From contig JAEFAZ010000009.1 in the NCBI GenBank assembly GCA_016292135.1, positions 1 through 64,000 of the forward strand: 64,000 nucleotides of DNA, written 5' to 3'. Each line of letters starts with the position of its first letter. Position 1 is the first letter of the stretch. Origin of the DNA: Saccharofermentans sp. (GTDB lineage Bacteria > Bacillota > Clostridia > Saccharofermentanales > Saccharofermentanaceae). The translations under genes and the position numbers were made by a program. Shown one piece after another: positions 44,449 to 53,181 of the stretch. A model generated the notes under the pieces. It was not told the origin of the DNA, did not search any database, and saw only the letters and a program-made list of their open reading frames with translations.

Positions 44449-44989
44449 ATAAGCCCTTCTTTAATTCGTATTCACCTTTGCTGATCTCAAGTTCGACGAT
44501 CTTCCAGGTCTCTCCGTATATCTCGTGATATGAATCCTCTATCAGTCCGGACTTGCGGAAGCCTGCCGCCAGATAGCAGTGATATGCCGGGATATTGTTT
44601 TCGAAAACGCCGATCGTAACGGACCTGACCCTTAAGATCTCGAAAGCGTATTCAAGGCCGAGCCTGATCATCTCCTTGCCGTAGCCCCTGCCCCTGGAAG
44701 CAGGATCCAGGATCACCCAGCCGAACCTCAGGATGGTATCGTCGCCGTTTATGTACCGCATTATCATGTGTCCCTTGATCCCTTCCTCATCGAAAAGGGT
44801 CATGGGATAGAAATTGTCCTGTTCCTTGCAGTCGCCGTTGAGTTCAAGATACTTGCTGTTCATATCCTCAGCCTTGATCGGGTATTTCCCGAAAAGGTAT
44901 CCGCCCCAGTTCATGAAGGTATATTCGTTATCGCACCAGGATACTATGGTCTCGGCATCACAGGGCTTATATGGTCTCAGTCTTAACAT
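44441..44989 (-). CDS. GNAT family N-acetyltransferase, RimJ/RimL-like
   Basis: 182 residues. Motif A is ASRGRGYGKEMIRLGLEYAFE and is quoted in part as RGRGYGKEMI. The strand VTIGVFENNIPAYHCYLAAGF is the typical RimJ/RimL C-terminal block, quoted in part as NNIPAYHCYLAAGF. The start is preceded by GGAGGGGACG. It probably acetylates a protein N-terminus or small amine; the substrate is unknown. First gene of a GNAT pair. Confidence 0.88.
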   Translation of the reverse strand: MLRLRPYKPCDAETIVSWCDNEYTFMNWGGYLFGKYPIKAEDMNSKYLELNGDCKEQDNFYPMTLFDEEGIKGHMIMRYINGDDTILRFGWVILDPASRGRGYGKEMIRLGLEYAFEILRVRSVTIGVFENNIPAYHCYLAAGFRKSGLIEDSYHEIYGETWKIVELEISKGEYELKKGLYD

Positions 44990-45053
44990 CGTCCCCTCCG
45001 GAAGCTAATGAACTCTTTATATTTTAACAGTGTTACTGTGATTCAGGGAGTAT

Positions 45054-45083
45054 AAAAAACGGTCCCCGGGATCCCGGAGACCG
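45054..45083 (-). terminator. Intrinsic terminator of the purine permease gene
   Basis: A near-perfect palindrome at 45060-45083 (CGGTCCCCGGGA / TCCCGGAGACCG) is followed on the minus strand by T6. Confidence 0.88.
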
Positions 45084-45110
45084 CTCTTGTTAGCATTAGT
45101 CCTGCAACTC

Positions 45111-46547
45111 TTAGAGAGGAATGAAGAACTTGATAAGGAAGATCGCGGAAAGGACGTAGGTAAGTACGGATACTTCCTTTGCCTTGCCGGTGCAGACCTT
45201 GATCAGTGTGTAGCTGATAAGCGCGAGGCCGATGCCGTGTCCGATGGAACCGGAGATGGGCATTGCGAGCAGCATTATCGCAACAGGTGCGCTCTGCGTG
45301 ATATCTTCGAAGTCTACCTTCTTGAGGTTGCTTAACATCAGGATACCGACATATACGAGAGCGGATGAAGTTGCTGCTGCAGGGATGATCGCCGCGATAG
45401 GAGCGATGAACATGCACAGCAGGAACATGACTGCGGAAACGAGAGCCGTAAGACCTGTTCTTCCGCCTGCCTCGACACCGGATGCGGACTCAACGAATGT
45501 CGTAACTGTGGAAGTACCTGTAACGGAACCTGCCAGTGTACCGACTGCGTCGGAGATCAAAGCCTCCTTCATCTTGGGCATCTTGCCCGTTGCATCGAGC
45601 ATCTTGGCTCTGGATGCAGTACCTACGAGCGTTCCGATCGTATCGAACATGTCGATGATGCAGAATGTGATGATGAGAGTTACGACAGTGAACCAGCCGA
45701 TCTGGGCAAAGCCTGCGAAATCGAGCTTGAAGAGAGTCGTCTCAGCCATATCCTTGAAAGGAGGCAGGAAGGATGCTGTTGCAAGACTTGCGAAAGGATT
45801 CTGTCCTAAGATCGCAAAATCTCCGATCCAGTAAACAACAGATGCGATGAGCATGCCGTAGAGAACAGAGCCTTTTACCTTGAGGTGATCGAATGCGATG
45901 ATGACAAAGAGTCCTACGAAACATGTCGCAACGGAAAGGATCATCGTGCCGAAACCGGAATCATCCATAGTTTCGTAGATGGACTTGGCTGTCAGTGCTC
46001 CGAAGAAGTCGCGCATCATGTAGAAGGGACCGCCCTTGTCAGTATAGATGCTGACGTTCGAGCCGAATCCGATGTTCATGAGCATGAGACCGATAGCAGG
46101 TCCGATACCGAGCCTTACGCCGAGAGGGATCGCTTCAACGATCTTCTCACGTACATTGAGGAGTGAGAGGATCAGGAAGATGATACCTTCCAGGAAGATG
46201 ATGACCAGAGCAGCCTGGAAAGATTGGAGATAAGAAAATCCCGTAATCGCAACTATGTTGGCGACAACTACTGCGAAGAATGAATTGAGGCCCATACCCG
46301 GTGCCATAACGAAAGGCTTGTTCGCAAGAAAAGCCATACAGAGCGAACCTATCGCAGAAGCGATACAGGTCGCTAAGAATACACCGTTCCAAAGGTTTGC
46401 ACCTTCGGCACCGAACCCCGTTAAGAGGTTAGGGTTAAGGGCGATGATGTAAGCCATCGTCATGAACGTTGTGAGACCGGCGATAACCTCCGTCTTCACA
46501 GTTGTCCCGTTTTCTTTGAGCCGGAACAGTTTGTCAAAAAATCCCAT
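45111..46547 (-). CDS. pbuG: NCS2 family purine permease (AzgA/PbuG type)
   Basis: 478 residues with about twelve to fourteen helices. TFMTMAYIIALNPNLL near the N-terminus, GMGLNSFFAVVV and the STVTTFVESASGVEAGGRTG block mark the AzgA-like hypoxanthine/guanine/adenine branch of NCS2. It imports purine bases by proton symport. The ATG at 46547 is nine bases from AGGAGG. I looked for a purine riboswitch in the leader and did not find one. Confidence 0.9.
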   Translation of the reverse strand: MGFFDKLFRLKENGTTVKTEVIAGLTTFMTMAYIIALNPNLLTGFGAEGANLWNGVFLATCIASAIGSLCMAFLANKPFVMAPGMGLNSFFAVVVANIVAITGFSYLQSFQAALVIIFLEGIIFLILSLLNVREKIVEAIPLGVRLGIGPAIGLMLMNIGFGSNVSIYTDKGGPFYMMRDFFGALTAKSIYETMDDSGFGTMILSVATCFVGLFVIIAFDHLKVKGSVLYGMLIASVVYWIGDFAILGQNPFASLATASFLPPFKDMAETTLFKLDFAGFAQIGWFTVVTLIITFCIIDMFDTIGTLVGTASRAKMLDATGKMPKMKEALISDAVGTLAGSVTGTSTVTTFVESASGVEAGGRTGLTALVSAVMFLLCMFIAPIAAIIPAAATSSALVYVGILMLSNLKKVDFEDITQSAPVAIMLLAMPISGSIGHGIGLALISYTLIKVCTGKAKEVSVLTYVLSAIFLIKFFIPL

Positions 46548-46605
46548 TGAGACACCTCCTTGAATCATACAGATAACTGACAGAAATATCTGCCCACATA
46601 CTCTG

Positions 46606-46633
46606 ATTATACTTAATTACATGAAGCAGTAAA
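46606..46633 (-). promoter_or_regulatory. Candidate promoter of the purine permease gene
   Basis: On the minus strand, TTTACT (46633-46628) and TATAAT (46611-46606) are 16 bases apart, about 60 bases before the start codon. Confidence 0.5.
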
Positions 46634-46698
46634 TATAACATTATGTACGATATAGAGGTCCTAAAATCAGTACTTTTCAATAATGGAAATCTGATATG

Positions 46699-47136
46699 TC
46701 AGCTGTTTTCCCCTTCATTCGAAAACCACTGATACATGCCGGGACCGACATCTTCGTTGGGGCGCACATTGAAACCGAACTTCTTATAGAAATCCTCTTT
46801 GCCCTTGGCAGCGGAAAGGCTGACCATGAACTTATATCCGGGCTTAAGCTCAGAACGGATAAATGCCATGACATGTTCCATCAGCTCGCGTCCCAAACCC
46901 TGTCCCTGGTACTCGGGAATGACGATGATGTCAGCGATGTAGATAACATAACCGTGATCCCAGATGACTCTTCCGACTGCAACAGGTCTTCCCTCATCAC
47001 GGAAGCACCAGACATATGAATTATCAAGTCCCGCCTGTGCCTGTTCGAGAGGAAACTCTCCCCATTCGACAGCCCTTCTCATGCTCATGTATTCAGCAGG
47101 AGTGATCGTATTTGTTATCTCATATCTGTTGTTCAT
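46699..47136 (-). CDS. GNAT family N-acetyltransferase
   Basis: 145 residues. The motif YIADIIVIPEYQGQGLGREL contains the acetyl-CoA-binding loop; the C-terminal AAKGKEDFYKKFGF is the usual final beta-alpha unit. Cytoplasmic, substrate unknown. It is 12 bases downstream of an alpha/beta hydrolase gene on the same strand, forming a probable three-gene unit with it and the metallo-hydrolase. Confidence 0.88.
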   Translation of the reverse strand: MNNRYEITNTITPAEYMSMRRAVEWGEFPLEQAQAGLDNSYVWCFRDEGRPVAVGRVIWDHGYVIYIADIIVIPEYQGQGLGRELMEHVMAFIRSELKPGYKFMVSLSAAKGKEDFYKKFGFNVRPNEDVGPGMYQWFSNEGENS

Positions 47137-47148
47137 ATCTTTCCTCTT

Positions 47149-48018
47149 TCATTTATCCATAAGATACTCTGTTATCTTCTTCAAAGTCTCTTGGTTCTCA
47201 TCTTTATAAGGCACGAATATTATCCCTGTATGTCCGTCAGCGCCGCCGTCAAACAGCTGATGTTCCACGCCGTGTTTTTCGAGGATCTCTTCGAACTTAT
47301 ATGTCATCTTCCGAAGGACGTCTTTCCTGTTTGTTATGAGCGCAGTCTTAGGCAGTCTTGATATCTGTCCGTTTTCTTCGAAAACAAGATAAGCATACCT
47401 TTTGTCGTTCTTATAACCCTTGGGGAATATCATCTTTCTCATGCCACGATAAGCAATGCTTTTCTTGTAGTAATGCATGAGTCCGCAGTCGGTTATAAGA
47501 CCCTTATATACATAGTTCCTGTCTTCGATCCCGAAGTCTTCCCTCATCTTCCGGTCAATGCTTAACAGGCACTCGCATAAAGCGAGCACTCCGCCCGATG
47601 AATGACCTGCGATATAGAGCTGCTCCCTGTCCGCTTCATACTGATCAGCATTTTCCAGAACAAATCTTACTGCCTTGCTGATGTCTTCGATCTGATCGAA
47701 GACAGTGACATCAGGATAAGCAAGTCTGAAATTTATCTCGAATACAGCGAATCCCTGCAGTGCCATGTAGCTGCCGAAGAGCCTGTTCATGGCCTTGTCT
47801 TCGGATATGAAACCGCCGCCATGGATATCTATGAGCACCGGCTTCTTTTCGCCGTCTTTTCTGACATAGATATCGAGCATGTGACCGGGATCTTCATCCG
47901 GCAGATAACTGACATCCTTGATCTCCGTTATCTCTTCCGGCAGATATTTCAGATCCAGTCTTGCAAGATCCGTCTTAAGGGCTTTATCGCCGGCATATTT
48001 CATCAGTCTGTTGATCAT
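47149..48018 (-). CDS. Alpha/beta hydrolase (esterase/lipase, HSL-like)
   Basis: 289 residues. HGGGF near 85 is the oxyanion-hole motif of the hormone-sensitive-lipase branch. The nucleophile elbow is GHSSGG near 156 and the C-terminal His lies in GADGHTG. No signal peptide. It is likely an esterase acting on a small acylated substrate. The start overlaps the stop of the upstream metallo-beta-lactamase-fold gene, indicating coupling. Confidence 0.85.
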   Translation of the reverse strand: MINRLMKYAGDKALKTDLARLDLKYLPEEITEIKDVSYLPDEDPGHMLDIYVRKDGEKKPVLIDIHGGGFISEDKAMNRLFGSYMALQGFAVFEINFRLAYPDVTVFDQIEDISKAVRFVLENADQYEADREQLYIAGHSSGGVLALCECLLSIDRKMREDFGIEDRNYVYKGLITDCGLMHYYKKSIAYRGMRKMIFPKGYKNDKRYAYLVFEENGQISRLPKTALITNRKDVLRKMTYKFEEILEKHGVEHQLFDGGADGHTGIIFVPYKDENQETLKKITEYLMDK

Positions 48019-48833
48019 TGTTTACAAAGGATCTTCCATTCTCCGAAAGTATATTCCATTCCTGCTCCTGCATGGTTTTCGAAAGGCACGCCTTCCGCTT
48101 TTCCGGTCAGCAGAGTCTCAACTCCCCTGATCATGTTGTCGACATATTCCAAAGAAAGCGGCACATCGCTGAAGTGACCGTTATAGATCCTTTCGATGCC
48201 TGCTGCGGCAAGGATGTCACGCGCATGCTTTAACGATGCGAGGTACTCTTCCGGCTTTAAGGATTCCTCAAGGAAGAGCCAGAGATTTTCGATCATCGAA
48301 TCGCCTGCATAACAGATCTTGTCAGCCTTGTCCAAGAGCAGGATGCTGCCCGGCGTGTGGCCGGGGATCTCCACGATCTCAAGTGTCCTGCCGCCAAGGT
48401 CTATCAGATCACCCTCTTTGATGTCTTTCGTCTTTGGGAAGCTGACAGTTGCAGGATCAAATCCCTGCATGAACTCACCGTACTGTTCCTGAACACCGGG
48501 ATCATTGATCATGCCTATATATTCCGATACGACTTCATCGTAAAGATCCTTGTCTTTGAGATTCAGATAGACCTCCTCTTCACCCTTGCCGCAGAACCAG
48601 TGATTTCCAAGTACGTGATCGATATGTCCGTGCGTGTTGACTACCGTGACCGGCAGTTCGGTAAACTGTCTTGTAAACGCCTTAAGATCCGTAAGACCGA
48701 ACGCGGTGTCGATAAGGCATGCTTTTGTGCTTCCCATGACAAGATACATGGAAGCCTCGCGTCTTTCGCAGATCTTAAAGGCTCCCGGAGCTATCTCTTC
48801 CACATAGTAGATACCGTATTGCTGTTCGCTCAT
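48015..48833 (-). CDS. Metallo-beta-lactamase fold hydrolase
   Basis: 272 residues. The zinc motif is NTHGHIDHVLGN, followed by IPGHTPGSILLLD and CYAGDSMI, which hold the remaining metal ligands; a His in NGHFSD closes the site. It belongs to the glyoxalase II-like group, but the substrate is not determined. GGAGGGG lies close upstream of the ATG. It is coupled to the alpha/beta hydrolase by a four-base overlap. Confidence 0.88.
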   Translation of the reverse strand: MSEQQYGIYYVEEIAPGAFKICERREASMYLVMGSTKACLIDTAFGLTDLKAFTRQFTELPVTVVNTHGHIDHVLGNHWFCGKGEEEVYLNLKDKDLYDEVVSEYIGMINDPGVQEQYGEFMQGFDPATVSFPKTKDIKEGDLIDLGGRTLEIVEIPGHTPGSILLLDKADKICYAGDSMIENLWLFLEESLKPEEYLASLKHARDILAAAGIERIYNGHFSDVPLSLEYVDNMIRGVETLLTGKAEGVPFENHAGAGMEYTFGEWKILCKQ

Positions 48834-48865
48834 AGAAGTTCCCCTCCGGTGTGTTTATATTAATC

Positions 48866-48887
48866 GGCCCGGACATATATCCGGGCC
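48866..48887. terminator. Intrinsic terminator-like hairpin
   Basis: Perfect eight-base arms GGCCCGGA (48866-48873) and TCCGGGCC (48880-48887) lie between two minus-strand genes. The following minus-strand tract is AT-rich but not a pure T-run. Confidence 0.6.
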
Positions 48888-48919
48888 AGACAGTGTTGAG
48901 CTGTTTAATGCAATTCAGA

Positions 48920-49261
48920 TCATCTGCGGGAACTTGCTGCCGCGCCCAGGATGATCGCTCCGATCACGAAAATGAAATAGAGTATATAGACCGCCCAGAA
49001 GATCGTATAACCGATGCCTGCGTATTTACCAGCACGGCTTAAGGCTGAAGAGACCTTGAGCTTTACCGTGTGCGGGCCGCCCTGGCTGAGATATTCCAGG
49101 AGCTGGGCTCTGTTGTTGCTTCCAAGGACTATCGCAACGATGCTTCCGATAGGCATTGCCGAGATAGCGCATGCAACGATCGCTTTGGTAAGAAAACTCT
49201 TTGCCTTCTCCTCGTAACCGGGATCGATCTGAGGCTGAAGATTTACATAATTGTTTTCCAT
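48920..49261 (-). CDS. Small two-helix membrane protein
   Basis: 113 residues with two hydrophobic segments, about 25-50 and 85-108, separated by a Gln/Gly-containing loop. It resembles small DUF4190-like membrane proteins in layout, but I do not claim a family. The ATG at 49261 has GGGG ten bases before it; the longer frame lacks an SD. Function unknown. Confidence 0.6.
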   Translation of the reverse strand: MENNYVNLQPQIDPGYEEKAKSFLTKAIVACAISAMPIGSIVAIVLGSNNRAQLLEYLSQGGPHTVKLKVSSALSRAGKYAGIGYTIFWAVYILYFIFVIGAIILGAAASSRR

Positions 49262-49405
49262 ATTGGTTTTCCCCTTTCCAAATATTTTATTCAATGCGAT
49301 TATACAACATTTTTATCATATTTGTAGAGGAAGGTTACCATCTGAGCGTCAGAGGAGCCCAAGATTGGTATAATGTATCTGTTAAAGTTACAGGAGCTCT
49401 TAAAT

Positions 49406-49909
49406 ATGCTTAACAAAAAACACATCCTGATATATATCCTTATCGCAGGCTTCATCCTCACTCTGCCTGCCTGCTCGGACGGGGCTGACTCCCAAGTCGC
49501 CACATCTGCAAGTTCGACAAGATCGTCGAACTTCAAAGCGCCTGATCTGCCGGAAAACATGGAACACGAGCCTCCGCAGGGGATGGGCTTCGACATTTCA
49601 AATTCGGATGTTTTCGAAAAGGGTTATTACGCGGTTCAATACGATTCATTTTCGGGCGCATACTTTTTCTGGTCATCGACAAACAAGTCCGGAGCAGACA
49701 TAGAGTGGAGCGTATATCTTTCCGATAATGAACTCTCAGATGACGAGATCAAAGCCCTGTCCAAAACAAAACCGCTTGCGGTCAACGAAGGCTCGGATGC
49801 GATACGCGAGGGCCAGTGGATATACGTTCTTTGCAGCATAAATAAAGAGACGGCTTCCGCACCCGTTGATTCGACATTCCATCTGTCTAGCCTCAGAGAC
49901 TACGCCTGA
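49406..49909 (+). CDS. Putative lipoprotein
   Basis: 167 residues. The signal peptide ends in LPAC (Cys23), then a short Ser/Thr-rich linker (to about 45) and a 120-residue domain of unknown family. AGGAG lies nine to ten bases before the ATG; eleven extra upstream codons are open without an SD. Secreted and membrane-anchored. It lies upstream of the esterase-like and LRR lipoprotein genes, 63 bases before the next gene. Confidence 0.7.
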   Translation: MLNKKHILIYILIAGFILTLPACSDGADSQVATSASSTRSSNFKAPDLPENMEHEPPQGMGFDISNSDVFEKGYYAVQYDSFSGAYFFWSSTNKSGADIEWSVYLSDNELSDDEIKALSKTKPLAVNEGSDAIREGQWIYVLCSINKETASAPVDSTFHLSSLRDYA

Positions 49910-49972
49910 CGGCTGCTTTTCGAAAATACTGATATACTATATACGCACTCTAAAGATACGGGGGATAACATT

Positions 49973-51574
49973 ATGCCTATGATGGAAAGACCGCAGGTTG
50001 CTGATTGCAAGGGCGGCAAGTGCTGGGAAAACGGATTCGCTTCTTTTACCATGAAGGTCTTTGTCCCTGATAACGACCTGGACGGACAGACAAATAACTA
50101 CGGATTCAGGGCGCCTCTCCTTCTCGTTTTCGAGGAAGAAAAGCAGGACATGGAAAGCGCAGTCAATTTCGCCCATAACACAGGACTTGCAGAACTTGCA
50201 GCTAGATACGACTCAAGTGTACTGTTCATATATCCCACAGCAGAAGGCGGCTGGTCTTCATGCGACAGCAGTCTTTATGCTGATGTCATTGCCGAGATCA
50301 AGATGATCCAGGTCTATAAGGACGGCATCGTCGAGAACTTCAATTTCTTCACGCAGACATTCGAAGGCTTCTTTGCAAGAGGCGCGATCTTCCGTGCTGA
50401 CATCTACAGCTTCGGAAAGTCCGCTGACTTCGTTGCAAAGAATCTCCTTAAGAAGATCGACGGCGAATACCTCTGGGGCCCCGGCGAGATCACGCCCGCC
50501 ATGTGTTCCATGGAGAACTTAAGCGTAATGCCCGACCCGGAGCGTAAAGACATCGCGATCCTTTCTGTCGGCAACAGCGATGAGATCAACAAGGCATTCT
50601 CTGACTGCGAGCATCTCCTCATAAAGGACAAAGCTGAATATATAAGCGATTACGATTCCTTCGTTAAGAAGTTCAAGATGTGGTGCGGCAAGATCGAGTT
50701 CGAGCCCGACTTTGATGAACTCAACATGACCGAAGACACAGGGTTCGTCGAAGTCACGACAACGGACGACAACGAGTTCCTGCCCGAAAAGACCCCGACC
50801 CACAAAGTCGGCTACTTCGCATACTACAACAAAGGATTAATGGATAAGGGCCCCGTACCTCTCGTTATCGGTTTCCACGGCGGCGGGGATTCATCCATGT
50901 ACCTCACATATGTTGCAGGCTGGTGGGATATCGCAAGGAAGTATGACTTTCTCTTCGTATCCATCGAAAACCATCAGTTCGTAACGGCAAGAGAAGCAAA
51001 GCAGGTTATAGAGACCTTGCAGACCCGCTATCCCATCGACCCGTCACGCATCTATGCGACGGGCTTTTCTATGGGCAGCGGCAAGACCTGGGATCTTTAT
51101 CAGGAGTGTCCTGAGATCCTGGCAGGCATTATGCCGGCCAGCGCCCTCTTCCCTGTCTATACGACCTTCTTCGGCAAGCCCGTTACCGACAGGCTCAACA
51201 AGACCGTCTCCGTTCCCGTATTCTATTCAGGCGGAGAGAAGTCTCACCTGCCTGAGCTCCCCTTCCACGCCGACTCCTCTCTCGAGCGCGTCAAGTATGT
51301 GGCAGGAGTTAATAAGCTCAAGAAGTCTTTCGATGATGTGTCTTTCGAGGACAAGGATGATTGGGAAGATCCGATCTGGGGCATCCCCGGTGATAAGATC
51401 GAGAAGTTCTACGACGAGACGCGAGATGCAACCCTGACTGTTCATTACTTCGATAGTTCCGACGGCGTTTGCAGGACGGCTTTCGCGAGCGTAAGCAACC
51501 AGGTCCACGAGTGCAGACAGCACAGCGTCGAGTGTGCATGGAATTTCATCTCCAAGTTCAGGCGCGATATCTGA
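49973..51574 (+). CDS. Esterase-like protein with C-terminal alpha/beta hydrolase domain
   Basis: 533 residues without a visible signal peptide. The C-terminal half (about 280-520) is a PHB-depolymerase/feruloyl-esterase-like hydrolase with FHGGGDSS near 303 and nucleophile elbow ATGFSMGSGK near 362. The N-terminal half (1-260) has hydrolase-like strands (APLLLVFEEE, SVLFIYPTAEGGW, and YSFGKSADF where a nucleophile elbow would be) but no intact elbow, suggesting a degenerate duplicate domain. It is two bases upstream of the first LRR lipoprotein gene and surely co-transcribed. Confidence 0.75.
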   Translation: MPMMERPQVADCKGGKCWENGFASFTMKVFVPDNDLDGQTNNYGFRAPLLLVFEEEKQDMESAVNFAHNTGLAELAARYDSSVLFIYPTAEGGWSSCDSSLYADVIAEIKMIQVYKDGIVENFNFFTQTFEGFFARGAIFRADIYSFGKSADFVAKNLLKKIDGEYLWGPGEITPAMCSMENLSVMPDPERKDIAILSVGNSDEINKAFSDCEHLLIKDKAEYISDYDSFVKKFKMWCGKIEFEPDFDELNMTEDTGFVEVTTTDDNEFLPEKTPTHKVGYFAYYNKGLMDKGPVPLVIGFHGGGDSSMYLTYVAGWWDIARKYDFLFVSIENHQFVTAREAKQVIETLQTRYPIDPSRIYATGFSMGSGKTWDLYQECPEILAGIMPASALFPVYTTFFGKPVTDRLNKTVSVPVFYSGGEKSHLPELPFHADSSLERVKYVAGVNKLKKSFDDVSFEDKDDWEDPIWGIPGDKIEKFYDETRDATLTVHYFDSSDGVCRTAFASVSNQVHECRQHSVECAWNFISKFRRDI

Positions 51575-51576
51575 AA

Positions 51577-53151
51577 ATGAAAAGATTTCTGACAGCACTA
51601 CTGTCCTTTATCTTCCTTTTATCTGCTGTCTCATGCAGCATCAAGGGAGAACCTTCGCAAGCAACGGAGACAACAACCACGGCCAGCCTTGCAACATCCG
51701 CTGTAAGCCGGCAGACGTCTGCAACGACATCAGCTGCAACATCTGAAACCAAGCCGGCTCCTCCGGATCTGACAGGAAGATACGTGAAGAAATCTATAGA
51801 CTCGGAAGGGTTTGGAACTGATCATTTCTGCATGGAATTGATCAGCAAAGACGGCAGGCTCGGCGTCCTGCTCAAAAACGACTATCGCAGTGGATACTTT
51901 TTTGACTTCTTTACTACTGAACTTGAGGATAAGGACGGAACCGTTACTGCTCAATACGATGGGGAGTCTGTTCATTTCGAACTGACATCTGACGGAAAGA
52001 CTTGTGATGTCGTCTATCAGGGGGGAGATATGGACAGCTATCTCAGCGGCCGCTACGAACGCCAGGATCTGATAACAGAAGAATACCATGAGGACGCTTT
52101 CCCTGAAGCGGTCAACGATCCTAACACACCAAACGGCGCAGTGGATGCCGTGCTGGCAAAGACCACACGTCAACAGTTGGGACTTCCTGATGATGCGGTC
52201 CTGACAGAAGATGCCCTGTCAAAAGTAGAAGAACTGCAAGTAGACGAAGAAAAGCCTGTCACATTGAGCGGTATCGAGTATTATTCAGGGCTTAAAAGAT
52301 TATTTATCGGCATGTCGTATATCAAGGATATCTCTCCGCTTTCAAAGATCAGTTCTTTAGAGGAGGTCAGCATCAGCTGGTCTTTCGTGGATACGATACC
52401 GGATCTTTCGAACTGCGGAAAACTTACGAGCCTTTCATTGACATCCTGCTTAATAAGAGATATCAGCCCTATAACAAAGATCAGATCATTGGAGTTCCTT
52501 AATCTTTCCAGCAATTGTATAACGAGCATCGAACCAATCAAAGATGTTGAGAATATCTCAGAGCTTAATCTCTACGGCAATCCGATAACCGATTGGGATT
52601 CTATTAAAGACCGGCAAAGTCTTACCGGGGTACTCACTCAGGACTACGACACCACCCTCTTAGTACTCGAAAAAGCCCGTCAGATCTTAAAAGAAACGAT
52701 AACGGATGATATGAGCGAGCTGGAAAAAGAGATCGCAATATACAGAAAACTTCAAGAGCATGCCCATTCTGAAGTGTTCCAGCGTCCGATGAAGCCTGAC
52801 GGCTACTATATCCTGATGGAAGGCAGAGGTGTCTGCGGTGATTGGGCAGATGCAACAGCTCTGCTGATGAACCTCGCAGGGCTTGAATGCTATAAGTTGA
52901 TTTCCAGTGTACATGCGTGGAATATCATCAGGATCGACGGTGAGTATTACGAGATCGACTGTTCCTGGGATGATGAAGTTGAACCGATAAACTGGCAGTA
53001 CTTTAACCTCAGCCGGGCACGCATGGATACTGCACCGGATCATCAGGTCAGCGATACGTTTTACGGGAGATCTTATCTTCCTGTTGCAACTCACTCGATG
53101 ATGCAGGTCGAATATCTCATACTCATAGATCAGCTCCACGCTGACTCATAA
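51577..53151 (+). CDS. LRR / transglutaminase-like lipoprotein, copy 1
   Basis: 524 residues. Lipobox SAVSC (Cys20), Thr/Ser linker (about 25-60), a beta-rich region (60-180), about five leucine-rich repeats (195-355; units like LTSLSLTSCLIRDISPITKI), and a C-terminal transglutaminase/protease-like domain. Its likely triad is Cys420 (GVCGDWAD), His446 (VHAWN) and Asp461 (EIDCSWD). It is probably a surface protein that binds or cleaves/cross-links peptides. The ATG follows the esterase stop by two bases. Confidence 0.85.
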   Translation: MKRFLTALLSFIFLLSAVSCSIKGEPSQATETTTTASLATSAVSRQTSATTSAATSETKPAPPDLTGRYVKKSIDSEGFGTDHFCMELISKDGRLGVLLKNDYRSGYFFDFFTTELEDKDGTVTAQYDGESVHFELTSDGKTCDVVYQGGDMDSYLSGRYERQDLITEEYHEDAFPEAVNDPNTPNGAVDAVLAKTTRQQLGLPDDAVLTEDALSKVEELQVDEEKPVTLSGIEYYSGLKRLFIGMSYIKDISPLSKISSLEEVSISWSFVDTIPDLSNCGKLTSLSLTSCLIRDISPITKIRSLEFLNLSSNCITSIEPIKDVENISELNLYGNPITDWDSIKDRQSLTGVLTQDYDTTLLVLEKARQILKETITDDMSELEKEIAIYRKLQEHAHSEVFQRPMKPDGYYILMEGRGVCGDWADATALLMNLAGLECYKLISSVHAWNIIRIDGEYYEIDCSWDDEVEPINWQYFNLSRARMDTAPDHQVSDTFYGRSYLPVATHSMMQVEYLILIDQLHADS

Positions 53152-53181
53152 CCCGAGCGCAAAATCCGAAAGAGAGAAAAA

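Noticed and set aside
46548..46690. Possible purine riboswitch before the purine permease
   Set aside because: I looked on the minus strand for the conserved purine-aptamer core and loop sequences and could not find them.
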